From an uncultured Clostridia bacterium (GTDB lineage Bacteria; Bacillota; Clostridia; Christensenellales; UBA1750), in contig CANQPP010000007.1 in assembly GCA_947625765.1 (NCBI GenBank), positions 1 to 64,000 of the forward strand: a stretch of 64,000 nt of DNA, in the 5' to 3' direction. Positions 45,742 through 55,973 of this stretch are shown here, one piece after another. Within the stretch, counting starts at the first letter, position 1. Every line of letters starts with the position of its first letter. Under the pieces are notes generated by a model, which saw only the letters and a list, made by a program, of their open reading frames with translations, did not search any database and had not been told where the DNA came from. Made by a program: the position numbers and the translations under genes.

Positions 45742-46531
45742 CGGCGCTCCATACGACTTCTGCTGTATATTCTTCTATCGGTCGATCGCGCAGATCGCTC
45801 CGTAGAAACTTATCGTGATGCAAGGCATATCCCCAAAGCATCTTCAAAACACGCTTTGCCTGATCAAACAATTTCACATTTGAAACTTGGTCCGCTTCCT
45901 TCCAAGTGATCGGGAAAAACTTCGCTTTTTGTTTGTACTGATGTATAGCCATCACCATGCAGTAATTGAACATAAGGTTGTTGGGATACATTTCATAGAA
46001 GGGGTCTTGCAGCATCTGAACCTTGTACAGATTCAAACCAGAGCCCAAATCATAGATTCGATATCCGCAGACAACAGAAAACAAAAGATTGTACACAAGA
46101 TTACCAAAAGTTCTAAATCTTGAGTATCCCTCTAGTTTTGATCCCTTCATGAATCGCGCACCGAGGCAGCAATCATAATGTTGATACATTCCACTTTCAA
46201 AGATAGGTACGAGATCTAGAATCTCCCCTTGATCATCCCCGTGCAGCACTGCTACATAGTCGAATCCGTTTTTTATTGCATATTGGAATGCTACTTTGTG
46301 AGATCCTCCCAGGCCATAGTTTTCCGTGTTGCGAAGCAGCTTAAGTGGAATTGATACCGGTTCTCTCTTTAGATGCTCCTGAACCGCCTCTTCGCTTCGA
46401 TCGGTACTGCGATTGTTTACGATGATCACTTCCGAAAAATGCTTGCATATTTCTGGTGTGAGCTGCCTCAACACACGCACGATTTGCTTTTCACAATTGT
46501 ACATTGGAATAAATAGCAGAATTTTATTCAT
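45731..46531 (-). CDS. Glycosyltransferase family 2
   Basis: MNKILLFIPMYNCEKQIVRVLRQL, IIVNNRSTDRSEEAVQ, VLHGDDQGE. Confidence 0.87.
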   Translation of the reverse strand: MNKILLFIPMYNCEKQIVRVLRQLTPEICKHFSEVIIVNNRSTDRSEEAVQEHLKREPVSIPLKLLRNTENYGLGGSHKVAFQYAIKNGFDYVAVLHGDDQGEILDLVPIFESGMYQHYDCCLGARFMKGSKLEGYSRFRTFGNLVYNLLFSVVCGYRIYDLGSGLNLYKVQMLQDPFYEMYPNNLMFNYCMVMAIHQYKQKAKFFPITWKEADQVSNVKLFDQAKRVLKMLWGYALHHDKFLRSDLRDRPIEEYTAEVVWSADGK

Positions 46532-48176
46532 TTTGGGTCCTCCTTTCTTTAATGCCTTCTTGTATTTTGTAACATAAAAATGCTGCGAATCTGAAGATGA
46601 TAAAATTACCAAAAAGCCATAGGTTATAGTAGTACATGAAAATCAACGCAGGCGCTGTCAAAAACGTTAGAACCATCCGCACTTCCATAACTAAAGCAAC
46701 AAATAGATACTTAGAACGACTAATTGCGAGGTACAATGTGAACGCAATGATCGCTGCTGTTTGAGCGTAATAATTGAATGTCCAACGAGTAAGGTTATAC
46801 CCATCCCCTTCCGCGTTAAGGATCTCTCCAACTTTGATCCGAAGCGTGTTACTTAGTGGACGATTCAAATGATAACTATGAGAAAATACTTGCAAGGACG
46901 GTCTCTCGGAAGTATAGAGCCAACCTATAAAACCAGCGCTTTCCTCTTTCCAGCTATCGAGAAAGGTACTTATTCTCTCGCTCATATATATCATCGGATA
47001 TCGAAGCACCAGCTTAACATAAGCCAACTTAAAACCATTATAGTCTTCATCCGAGAAATCATTTTGAATCAGTTGGGACCGATCATTCCAATAAAGTTGA
47101 ATTCCGTCGGTGCCATTTTCATATCCATTCATTATCGTGTCTATATTGATAACCTTATCTATTTCAGTCAGGATTTCTGTCTGCTCATCCTCAGCAGCCT
47201 GTTGGATCAGCGGGGAGATCGGACGTAATACTCCGGTGAGATCATAGTCTTTATTAGGGCTCAACCCATACCGTTGAGGCAAATAGAGGGTGCCGGTCAA
47301 AACAATACAGGAAATCAGTACCCCCCCCCGGAGCATTTTTTTCGACTTAACAGGATAAATTACAAAGAGCAGAGCAGGAACCAAGAAGCAATATAGAATA
47401 CCTTCTGTTCTCCAGTTGGCAAGAATTGCTGTCAAAACAACAAGAGTCATGAGGCGTTTGGGACGCTCCCATATATCTGCGCAATCAATAACTTTAGGTT
47501 CTAGAATTAGTACAACAAGAAGAACCTCCAGCATGCAATACAAGGATAGTCTTAGTGGCCACATATTATGGTCGAAAGTCGGTATAAAGAAGAAAGGGAT
47601 AAGCAGGAGATACCTCCATTTTGTCTGATTCCATATACGCAGTCTTGCTACTACATATACGCAGTATGCAAATATGATCGATATGATCGTGAATTGGACA
47701 AATACTATCCCGGCCGGAAAAGGTGCTACAAATAAAGCAAAGATATAAAAAACGATCGTCAAGTAGTGTTGCCAATAATTCAATTGCCCGTTTGCCATAA
47801 AAGCATTAAAGACATTGACATCATCCCATCTCCAGGCGCCAGGATATATCAAAATCAGAATAATACCGTTTAAAATTTCATAAACAAGAAATGCTGCTAT
47901 TGCCATCTGTACTGGCTTTTCATTTCTCTTTGTCCAGAGCTCTTGTATATAATATAGAGCACAAAAACAAATCGGGATATAAAGTGTCCGCAATTCAGTA
48001 ATCGTCTCCGATTCTGTCTGAAAAGCATACATCTTCGTTGCCAGAGACCATATATACAAAAACAAAGTTCCTAATAAAGGAAACACATAGCGCTTATATG
48101 ACAAGTATTGTTTCTGGTCCAAGCAAATCACCTCCCTGTCCTGATTATCATGCATTATTAAGCAGACAGAAAACAT
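46524..48176 (-). CDS. Multi-pass membrane protein (DUF6020-like), with G9 tract in frame (phase ON)
   Basis: About 12 hydrophobic segments; KKMLRGGVLISCIVL at the tract. Confidence 0.65.
   Translation of the reverse strand: MFSVCLIMHDNQDREVICLDQKQYLSYKRYVFPLLGTLFLYIWSLATKMYAFQTESETITELRTLYIPICFCALYYIQELWTKRNEKPVQMAIAAFLVYEILNGIILILIYPGAWRWDDVNVFNAFMANGQLNYWQHYLTIVFYIFALFVAPFPAGIVFVQFTIISIIFAYCVYVVARLRIWNQTKWRYLLLIPFFFIPTFDHNMWPLRLSLYCMLEVLLVVLILEPKVIDCADIWERPKRLMTLVVLTAILANWRTEGILYCFLVPALLFVIYPVKSKKMLRGGVLISCIVLTGTLYLPQRYGLSPNKDYDLTGVLRPISPLIQQAAEDEQTEILTEIDKVINIDTIMNGYENGTDGIQLYWNDRSQLIQNDFSDEDYNGFKLAYVKLVLRYPMIYMSERISTFLDSWKEESAGFIGWLYTSERPSLQVFSHSYHLNRPLSNTLRIKVGEILNAEGDGYNLTRWTFNYYAQTAAIIAFTLYLAISRSKYLFVALVMEVRMVLTFLTAPALIFMYYYNLWLFGNFIIFRFAAFLCYKIQEGIKERRTQNE
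47321..47329 (-). repeat. Poly-G9 homopolymer tract (C9 on + strand)
   Basis: AGTAC-C(n)-GGAGC; frame check confirms 9 nt. Confidence 0.9.
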
Positions 48177-48184
48177 TCATGATG

Positions 48185-51079
48185 CTATATTTCTCTAAGT
48201 TTTAGTAATCGTGCTGTACTAATTGTAGGTACACTAATTGGCTCGCCATCTAAATCCATCGACACTTTCACACCATCATGATCGTGCAATAGCCATCCTT
48301 TGCCAACCCCCAAGGGAATAAGGAGTTTGCCCTTCCCGACAAAGCAGCGCAAATTAACCGCATTTCCACTTTCATCCTTCCAAGACACGGTTATATTTTT
48401 GCCTTCATTGTATCTTTTTAGAGAGAAATATTCTCCAGAGTCCGCTTCTTTATTCAAGTCGTATAGTTTATACTGATATTCGTTATCCATATCTTCCAAT
48501 TCTATGTATAAGAAATCAGCTTCATCTCCGTCGATAATACGAGAAAAGTTTAATTCGGAAATCAAGTTCTCCGAATTCACCGTAACAGCAACATTGGGGT
48601 CTGAAAAGATTTGCTGAAGAGAATCGATAGATTCACCCCAACTGCTCGCAAATAGCTCCCCGTTATATAAATCTATATTAGCGCTAAATTCACCATTCAT
48701 TCGCTTTATAGCTTCTATATCATATTTTCCATCTGTATATTGAAAAGTATTTGACGGACTATCCCAGTAGTAATCTCCAGATGTCAACAGCCAATTATAT
48801 AGATAATAGTTAGAAAGCAGGCCAAAACTTCTTCCTACAACACTCTGGTTCTTCTTCAGGTTATGAGCCGCTTCTACCGATGCACTATATCCTTTTATGG
48901 TACCAGTTTCCAACGTTGCAGCACCTTTAATGTTGTATAGATAATAGTATCCAAAGTCTTCCCATTTTCCAAAATACGATTTCTCTTTATCAAGTTTCTT
49001 TGCTTCTTCCCACCGATTCTCAATATTCTGATACACGTCCATTTTCACGAATCCTGTGCCAAGCTTTTCTACTTGATCATTTTCTACATAGACATAGTTC
49101 TCGGGAACAGTATAGAAACTAGTCATTTTACTTCCATTTGCAGTAAAAGCAAGCAAAGGTGTAATTGCAGCCATAATGAATGCTACTCCATACACCATAT
49201 ATTTTTCTGCGGAGCAGAAAATGCATTCTTGCCGAATTAATACTATGAACATGATTGAAGCTGCCGTTAATGACCCGACACTTCTCATGAATAAACTATA
49301 CGGATCCAGGCGAAGGAAGGAATATGTATAGGAAACTGAAAGCATTATGGCGATAGATATCCAACAATAGATCGTTGCCGAGTCCTGCAAATGTATTGCT
49401 TTCTGTCCAATTCGTATTCTACTGAATCTAGTTGCTAAAAATACTGGCAGCCATACGCAGAACGCCGGAAATACAATCGAAATTAAGTAAAAAATGCCTC
49501 TTCGAATCGTCTTATGCTCATTCAACCATGGGAGAAAATTATTGGGTAAGCTCTGGGCAAATCGCGCAATACCATCTGCTAGAAGGCTCTGTCCTTCCAT
49601 AGCCAAAATATGCTTAAGTGTTCCAAGCAGCAAGGGGACGCTAATCAAAACCAAAAGAATACATGGTGCCCATCCTAGCCAAAACCGAATAGATTTGATT
49701 TCCTTTTGAAGCTCTCCGAACTTAAAAAACTTATATATCTGCCGTACTGCCAACGGAAGGAACGCAAGGCATACCGCGGCTCCATAAACTGGGTAATATA
49801 ATCCATGGAAAAGGCTAGTAATCAGCCACAGCTTCAGCCAAAGATTTCTCTTGCCAATTATTTTTTTACTAGACAGAAGAAGCATAATGGGCAAGATCAA
49901 TACCGTGCGATTATAGTCCTGAATATAAGTGCATAGTGAAATCAAGAAAATAAAGGATTTGTCTACATGTAGTTGCAAAAGCAAGACAAGAATAATTATA
50001 AAAAATGTAAAGAATAAATTGTTCGTAATCGCATAGTTAGAATACAGGCCTTCGCCAAATAACTCAAAAAATGCACCATGAACTATCGAATACATTCCAG
50101 ATACAGGTATATATTCTGAAAACGGCATCTGCCCTAGTTGAAAGATTTGAGAGAAACCTATAATATTTTCGAACGGATGATGCATGTCTGAAAGCATGAT
50201 CGCTCCCGTTCCACTAAATCTATTGAAGGACATAATGGCTATGCATGTCCCTATTGAAATAGCTTCGCTTAATTCACCCCCCTCTGCGTTATTCCAATGC
50301 TTTGCTAAATTATATACCGCAATAATAAATAAAATCAAAATGAGAAGAGCAACAAATATGTTCGCTCCAATGGGTGTTTCTACGATCTTGATTTGTCCAT
50401 CATATGTCTTATACTTAGACTGAAAAAACACTAATAGGAGAAGCGGTATTGGTATCTGGCAGAGCATCGTTGCTTTCAATACCAACGTACGCCTCGATTT
50501 TGATATCAGCAGGAGAATAGTTAATAAAAGCGCAGCAAACGTAAGCGTCATATTGTTGATGGGATCCTCCCCACCAAGAAACACATATCCCCTATAAATA
50601 GCAAAAGCGGCATAATACGCCGAAAACAAAAGACAAAGTGCTGGCGGTATTAAGTCCTTATCGATCAACAGCAATAATGCAGCTGTAAGCAGAGCTGCCA
50701 TCAAAAGGGGATCGATACTTTGGCAAACAAAGTAATACACCCCGAAAACTGTGCAAATCGCACACATATAAAAAGACAGTGTTTCTCTTTCGCTTTTCCA
50801 TGCGCCTAATTGCCAAGAATGTTCTTGATCTATTCTATTCACAAATAAACCGTACAAAAACGCTAGAATACTACCTACAAGAATCAGTCTCCGAAGAAGT
50901 GCGACTTCAATCGATTTATTTGTTCCCTTTACCGCATCCCATCCATAGATAATATCATTGAATGCTTCGGGACAGTTTCCTTCTGTCAGAAGCACGAGCA
51001 AAACATATACTCCGCTCAATAGAATGAGTCCCAACCAAAATATAATTGGCTTTTTTGGATACTTGCAAACGCTTTTCAT
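48185..51079 (-). CDS. Large multi-pass membrane protein (964 aa), possible polyprenyl-dependent glycosyltransferase
   Basis: Many TM helices followed by a ~300-aa soluble C-terminal region; polysaccharide locus context. Confidence 0.55.
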   Translation of the reverse strand: MKSVCKYPKKPIIFWLGLILLSGVYVLLVLLTEGNCPEAFNDIIYGWDAVKGTNKSIEVALLRRLILVGSILAFLYGLFVNRIDQEHSWQLGAWKSERETLSFYMCAICTVFGVYYFVCQSIDPLLMAALLTAALLLLIDKDLIPPALCLLFSAYYAAFAIYRGYVFLGGEDPINNMTLTFAALLLTILLLISKSRRTLVLKATMLCQIPIPLLLLVFFQSKYKTYDGQIKIVETPIGANIFVALLILILFIIAVYNLAKHWNNAEGGELSEAISIGTCIAIMSFNRFSGTGAIMLSDMHHPFENIIGFSQIFQLGQMPFSEYIPVSGMYSIVHGAFFELFGEGLYSNYAITNNLFFTFFIIILVLLLQLHVDKSFIFLISLCTYIQDYNRTVLILPIMLLLSSKKIIGKRNLWLKLWLITSLFHGLYYPVYGAAVCLAFLPLAVRQIYKFFKFGELQKEIKSIRFWLGWAPCILLVLISVPLLLGTLKHILAMEGQSLLADGIARFAQSLPNNFLPWLNEHKTIRRGIFYLISIVFPAFCVWLPVFLATRFSRIRIGQKAIHLQDSATIYCWISIAIMLSVSYTYSFLRLDPYSLFMRSVGSLTAASIMFIVLIRQECIFCSAEKYMVYGVAFIMAAITPLLAFTANGSKMTSFYTVPENYVYVENDQVEKLGTGFVKMDVYQNIENRWEEAKKLDKEKSYFGKWEDFGYYYLYNIKGAATLETGTIKGYSASVEAAHNLKKNQSVVGRSFGLLSNYYLYNWLLTSGDYYWDSPSNTFQYTDGKYDIEAIKRMNGEFSANIDLYNGELFASSWGESIDSLQQIFSDPNVAVTVNSENLISELNFSRIIDGDEADFLYIELEDMDNEYQYKLYDLNKEADSGEYFSLKRYNEGKNITVSWKDESGNAVNLRCFVGKGKLLIPLGVGKGWLLHDHDGVKVSMDLDGEPISVPTISTARLLKLREI

Positions 51080-51353
51080 ATTTTTCCTTTCTGGGGAATA
51101 AACATATTTCTCTTATGCTCTATTCCATAATAAGATTTTTCATTTATTTTCTAGATTAACCTTCTAGAATTCTTTATGTTTTGTAGTGTCCCCTATATGC
51201 TTATTGCGTTTGATAAAGATCACAACTTTCTATCGTCGATTAAAAACTCCTAGTCCTCTAGCTTATTCTCCCAACCGCACAACAATGCGATTGATGTGTT
51301 GTCAATCCTTGAAATGAGCTGATCCCGCAAACATTTTATTTCCACTTAGCCGC

Positions 51354-52466
51354 TTATCGACAGGTATTGAACCTCTGAATAGCCGCCGCGATCACTTGAT
51401 CCATATCATAATATTTAAATTCACCAAGCCTACCACCAAATATGACCTTCTCTTCTTTCGCAGCAAGGCGTTTATACGCAGAATATAGCGCCTCATTCTT
51501 TTCATCGTTGATTGGATAATACGCTTCATCCCCCGGTTTCCACTCGCTGCTGTATTCCCGACTGATCACTGTCTTAGGTAAATCTTTACCGTTCTCATCC
51601 TTGCCAAACTCAAACCATTTGTGTTCGATGATCCGCGTCCAGGGTCTTTCACTGTCTGTATAGTTGACCACTGCGTTCCCTTGGAAATTGGCCTTATCTA
51701 GTATTTCCGTTTCAAATCGAATAGAGCGATACTCAAGCGGGCCGAATCGGTAATCGAAATATGCATCAATAGGGCCCGTATAGACAACCGTCTTGGCAAG
51801 CGCATCCAACTCTGCTCTATGTTCGAGATAATCCACATTTAGATGGACCTCAATACCATCTAGCATATTCTCCACCATCTTAGTATACCCACCGATAGGA
51901 ATGCCCTGATAGAGCGCGTTATAGTAATTGTTATCGAAAGTCAACCGCACTGGTAAGCGCTTTATAATGAAAGTAGGCAAATCTTTGCAATCACGGCCCC
52001 ATTGTTTTTCCGTATAACCTTTGACCAATTTTTCATAGATATCTGTACCCACAAGCGAAATCGCCTGCTCCTCCAAATTCGTGGGCTCGCTGAACCCTGC
52101 AGCTACGCGCTGCTCATTGATCTTTGCAGCAGCTTCTTCCGGTGTCACTACACCCCATATTTTGTTGAATGTGTACATATTGAATGGGAGTGAGTATAGC
52201 TCACCCTTATAATTTGCAACAGGTGAATTTGTAAACCTGTTGAAAGTCACGAAGCGGTTCACGTAATTCCAGACAGTTTTGTCGTTCGTATGGAAGATAT
52301 GAGCACCATACTTTTGGACGTTGATTCCTTCCACACGCTCTGTATACACATTCCCACCTATATTCGAGCGTTTTTCCACAACGAGGACTGCTTTCCCCGC
52401 ACAATGAGCTAAATTGGCAAATGTCGCGCCAAATAGGCCTGCTCCAATGATAAGATAGTCATACAT
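51354..52466 (-). CDS. glf: UDP-galactopyranose mutase
   Basis: MYDYLIIGAGLFGATFANLAHCAGKAVLVVEKRSNIGGNVYTERVEGINVQKYGAHIFHTND; EKQWGRDCKDLP; YYPI. Confidence 0.96.
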   Translation of the reverse strand: MYDYLIIGAGLFGATFANLAHCAGKAVLVVEKRSNIGGNVYTERVEGINVQKYGAHIFHTNDKTVWNYVNRFVTFNRFTNSPVANYKGELYSLPFNMYTFNKIWGVVTPEEAAAKINEQRVAAGFSEPTNLEEQAISLVGTDIYEKLVKGYTEKQWGRDCKDLPTFIIKRLPVRLTFDNNYYNALYQGIPIGGYTKMVENMLDGIEVHLNVDYLEHRAELDALAKTVVYTGPIDAYFDYRFGPLEYRSIRFETEILDKANFQGNAVVNYTDSERPWTRIIEHKWFEFGKDENGKDLPKTVISREYSSEWKPGDEAYYPINDEKNEALYSAYKRLAAKEEKVIFGGRLGEFKYYDMDQVIAAAIQRFNTCR

Positions 52467-52469
52467 GTA

Positions 52470-53558
52470 TTACTTTCCTTTCGCTTTCAGTACAAAATAT
52501 GGTGTATACCTACCAATTGAATACTTAATTTTGTTTGTAGCTCCATCAATTTGTTTCAGTGGAGTATGTTCTTTCATTTCCTTGTCCATCCATGCCTGCG
52601 AGCGCATAGGAATGTCTCTGAATTTAGGATTGTCAAGGAATTCAATCAAGCATTGCTTTAATCCCTTTTCTGGCTCGGTAAACTTCAGCTTTCCAACCAC
52701 GCCCTCAAATTTGCTGTTATCAAATTCCCGATTAAACAATCGATCGTAAATCACCTGGTATTTGTTTCCCATCGCCTCATAAACCGGCTTTAGGTCATTG
52801 ACATACTTTATTCTAATTAGATTTCCAGTTACATCTTCAATGACTTTCTCATATACCTGCAATACAGCATCCCACTTTATTTTCTTGTTGCTTGTAATAT
52901 GAAATACCTTTCCCATTGCTTCTTTATTACCGATAAGCATAGAAATCCCCATAGCCACATCTCGTCCAAGGGTCATGGTCGTATACTTTTCCGCAATAGC
53001 TATAGGGAAAACAACAGTTTGGTTATGTAGGGCTCGATAAAGCCATTGTTCTTTTTCATATACTCCTAACTGTAATCGTTGATTGCTGTAGGTAATATAT
53101 GGTCGGACAATCGTCCAGTTGCTCTTTCCGGATTCTAATAATATGTTTTCCTGACGTGCTTTCGCTAGTGCATAATCGTCAGTTTTTATGTATGCTTCAT
53201 CCAACGTTACGTCCAGCAAACGTGGAGACTCCTCTGTAAGTGGCTCAGATGAGTCAGCATATACACGGCTTGAGCTTAGGAATACGTACTGACATGAATA
53301 ATTGAGAAAATACTCCCATCTTAATTTGAATTCTTCAGTGTTATAGACCATAAAATCCACTATCGCATCATATTGAGCATGTAATAGTGATCTTATAAAA
53401 GCCCGATCATGGGCGTTGCCCTGTACATATTTCACGTTATTTGTTTCGGATTGTCTCTCTAGCCTACTGGTGACGGTTACACTCTCGCCACGTGCAGCTA
53501 AGATTTTAACCAAATCCACGCCCATCGCGCCAGTTCCGCCCAAAATTAGAATATTCAT
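52470..53558 (-). CDS. NAD-dependent epimerase/reductase
   Basis: MNILILGGTGAMGVDLVKILAARGESVTVTSR, YVFLSSSRVYADSSEPLTEESPRLL. Confidence 0.85.
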   Translation of the reverse strand: MNILILGGTGAMGVDLVKILAARGESVTVTSRLERQSETNNVKYVQGNAHDRAFIRSLLHAQYDAIVDFMVYNTEEFKLRWEYFLNYSCQYVFLSSSRVYADSSEPLTEESPRLLDVTLDEAYIKTDDYALAKARQENILLESGKSNWTIVRPYITYSNQRLQLGVYEKEQWLYRALHNQTVVFPIAIAEKYTTMTLGRDVAMGISMLIGNKEAMGKVFHITSNKKIKWDAVLQVYEKVIEDVTGNLIRIKYVNDLKPVYEAMGNKYQVIYDRLFNREFDNSKFEGVVGKLKFTEPEKGLKQCLIEFLDNPKFRDIPMRSQAWMDKEMKEHTPLKQIDGATNKIKYSIGRYTPYFVLKAKGK

Positions 53559-53617
53559 ATCGGTTCCCTTTCATAATGGTAGAGTAGACTATACGAAAGA
53601 AAACCGACTACCCTTAT

Positions 53618-54473
53618 TTATCCATGCAACGTAATTGTTCCGCTGCCCCCTGTTATATAAAATGTATCTCCAACAATCATATTTCCCAAATCGCTGACCA
53701 TAAAGGTTGCTAGCGCAGCGATTTCCGATGGCATTGCATACCGTTTGGCAGGGCAGACATCATTATAAATAATGTCACCTTGATTTTTACCAAGCATAGG
53801 TGTTGCCGTGGGCCCTGGAGCAATAGCATTGACGATGATATCATAAGGGAGCAACCTATCTGCCATTCCCAGCGTCAGACCACGCACTGCCCATTTAGAC
53901 ATTTGATACGGGGTCCACGCTGGGCGTAGGGCAGAGGAAGAAGTCACATTAAGGATATGCCCATGTACTCGGTTTTCAATCATATTCTTCGCCGCTGCCT
54001 GAGACATGAAAAAAGTGCCTTTTGCATTGATATTCATGATATTGTCATACTCTTGTTCCGACATATCTAAAAAATCGTTTTGGGACAATATCCCGGCAGA
54101 ATTGACCAGAATATCAATATGTTCTTCTGGGAAAAGGGCTTCGGCAGCTTTCACTTTCTCTGGCAAGGAGCAAACATCTAAAACATCAATAACAATTGAT
54201 GAGACGTTTCTACACCCCCCCCCCCCCAAATTTTTCGAGGCATTTCTCAAGTTTTTCCTCGGATGTCCCTGCAATGATTACCTTCGCGCCACTTTTCAAA
54301 AAGCTATCCGCTATTGCCATGCCAATTCCTCCACTTCCGCCTGTAATTAGCGCAACTTTTCCAGTTAGCAATTCAGTCGTGTTGATTGGGGTTGGAATAG
54401 GTATTTGCTTTTCTGTTTTCAAGAGCATAACAGCAGATTTAACGAGATGTTTGAGTTTATTCATAATCTTCAT
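53618..54473 (-). CDS. SDR family oxidoreductase, split by a +1 frameshift at a G13 tract (phase OFF as sequenced)
   Basis: N-term ORF 54210-54473 (KVALITGGSGGIGMAIADSFLKSGAKVIIAGTSEEKLEKCLEKFGGGG) and downstream frame (CRNVSSIVIDVLDVCSLPEKV..53618) join exactly at 12 G; 855 nt, 284 aa. Confidence 0.85.
54215..54227 (-). repeat. Poly-G13 homopolymer tract (C13 on + strand)
   Basis: TACA-C(n)-AAATTT; length follows from the two flanking ORF frames. Confidence 0.88.
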
Positions 54474-55935
54474 TCCCTTTTTCTTTATGATTTTTGATAT
54501 TCAAAAGTTTCATTATTGTGTCCATAATCTGTTTTCTAAACAAAAAGCAGAGAAGGAGTGCACAACCAAGTACTCCATATCGCACATATGGATGTGGGTA
54601 AGTCAGCAAAAGTAAAAAGCCTACAACTAAGAACGCTGCAGCCATCGAAAAATATTTGCGTACGCCGTATGGCTGTCGGTTATCCAAATTCTCTTTGCAT
54701 ATTTTCCTCATGAAGTAGAAATGGAAACTGGCATAAACCACGTAGCAAAATAATGTTGTATAACCAGCAGCATAGTATCCAAAAGCCTTGATAAAAACAT
54801 AATTCAAAATAATATTCAATACCGCGCCAACACAGGTTGCAGTTGCAATCAATTTTGTCTTTTCATAGAAGAACTCAAATTCCGCAAACAGAAAATAAGA
54901 AAAAGTAAAAAAAGCACTCATTGCAACAGGTGGCATGATCCAAATTGCATCATAATACTCACGTGGCGCAAATACAGCGATAGCTTCTGGTGCTAATGCA
55001 ATCAACAGAACATTAACTGCAGCAATAAACATCAATGTCGGATATGCTATTTTCGATATTGATTCTATATCTTTTTCATTGATTTTCTTGTAAAGCCACG
55101 GCTCTAACGTTTGAATAAGCGCAGTGCTAAAGAGTCCCATGACCAAAGACACCGAATACGCGAGGCTATATATGCCCGCTGCTGACTCGCTAACCATTTT
55201 ACCAATCATAATTCTATCCGCACTATTTAAAACGGTATTAGATAGATAATGCGGAATTAGTGGAACATTAAATGCCAAAGCATGTTTCCAATATTTGGAT
55301 GAGTAAAAAATCTTCCCCTTGCGCAGCTGGGCCCAAAACAGGATGATCCCAAATACGACATCAACTAACGCCAAGCCGAAGATCCTCGCCGTGACCTTAT
55401 CCACTGCCAATTGAACAAGAATAATCCCTAGAAGTGGTTTGATTAGCGACATCACAAGCGTAACCACAACCAACTTCTGATAACTAAAATCCACGCGTTG
55501 CTCCATAGACCAAAACCCAAACACACTCGTTCCCCATATAATAAGGAACATAAATCCCATTTGTGCAGTTGTCAGAGCAAATAGTTGATTCCAAATGGCA
55601 TGAAAAACGAAATATACTGCCGACCAAACTAATACGAGTGTCATTGATAACCCTTGTAGGGAAGAAATAAAGACTTCCCTGTCACTATCAAACGTCACCA
55701 ATCCGCGGGAATACACACCACAATATAAATTCAAAGAAATACAGACCGATAGGATACCCAGCCATGAATTGAAAATGTTATACTGACCATATTCAGCTGT
55801 AGATAGTAATCGAGTGAATATAGGGGTAGTCAGGAAAGAGATTCCCTTCTGAAGAAAAGCGCATATTAGAAACCAAAACGAAGCACGCGCCTGAATGGGA
55901 ATATCTCGATATCTTTTTATCATTTTTCTATACAT
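54457..55935 (-). CDS. Polysaccharide flippase (Wzx-like, MOP superfamily)
   Basis: PIQARASFWFLICAFLQKGISFLTTPIFTRLLSTAEYGQYNIFNSW; 12-14 TM helices. Confidence 0.9.
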   Translation of the reverse strand: MYRKMIKRYRDIPIQARASFWFLICAFLQKGISFLTTPIFTRLLSTAEYGQYNIFNSWLGILSVCISLNLYCGVYSRGLVTFDSDREVFISSLQGLSMTLVLVWSAVYFVFHAIWNQLFALTTAQMGFMFLIIWGTSVFGFWSMEQRVDFSYQKLVVVTLVMSLIKPLLGIILVQLAVDKVTARIFGLALVDVVFGIILFWAQLRKGKIFYSSKYWKHALAFNVPLIPHYLSNTVLNSADRIMIGKMVSESAAGIYSLAYSVSLVMGLFSTALIQTLEPWLYKKINEKDIESISKIAYPTLMFIAAVNVLLIALAPEAIAVFAPREYYDAIWIMPPVAMSAFFTFSYFLFAEFEFFYEKTKLIATATCVGAVLNIILNYVFIKAFGYYAAGYTTLFCYVVYASFHFYFMRKICKENLDNRQPYGVRKYFSMAAAFLVVGFLLLLTYPHPYVRYGVLGCALLLCFLFRKQIMDTIMKLLNIKNHKEKGNEDYE

Positions 55936-55973
55936 ATCTAGGCCTTATCTCTATGTATTATCTTATCTATTAA

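Noticed and set aside
32143-54227. Poly-C tracts as pure sequencing artefact
   Set aside because: Exact lengths could be off by one, but six runs with shared flanks in one locus cannot be explained by miscalls; kept as findings with that caveat.
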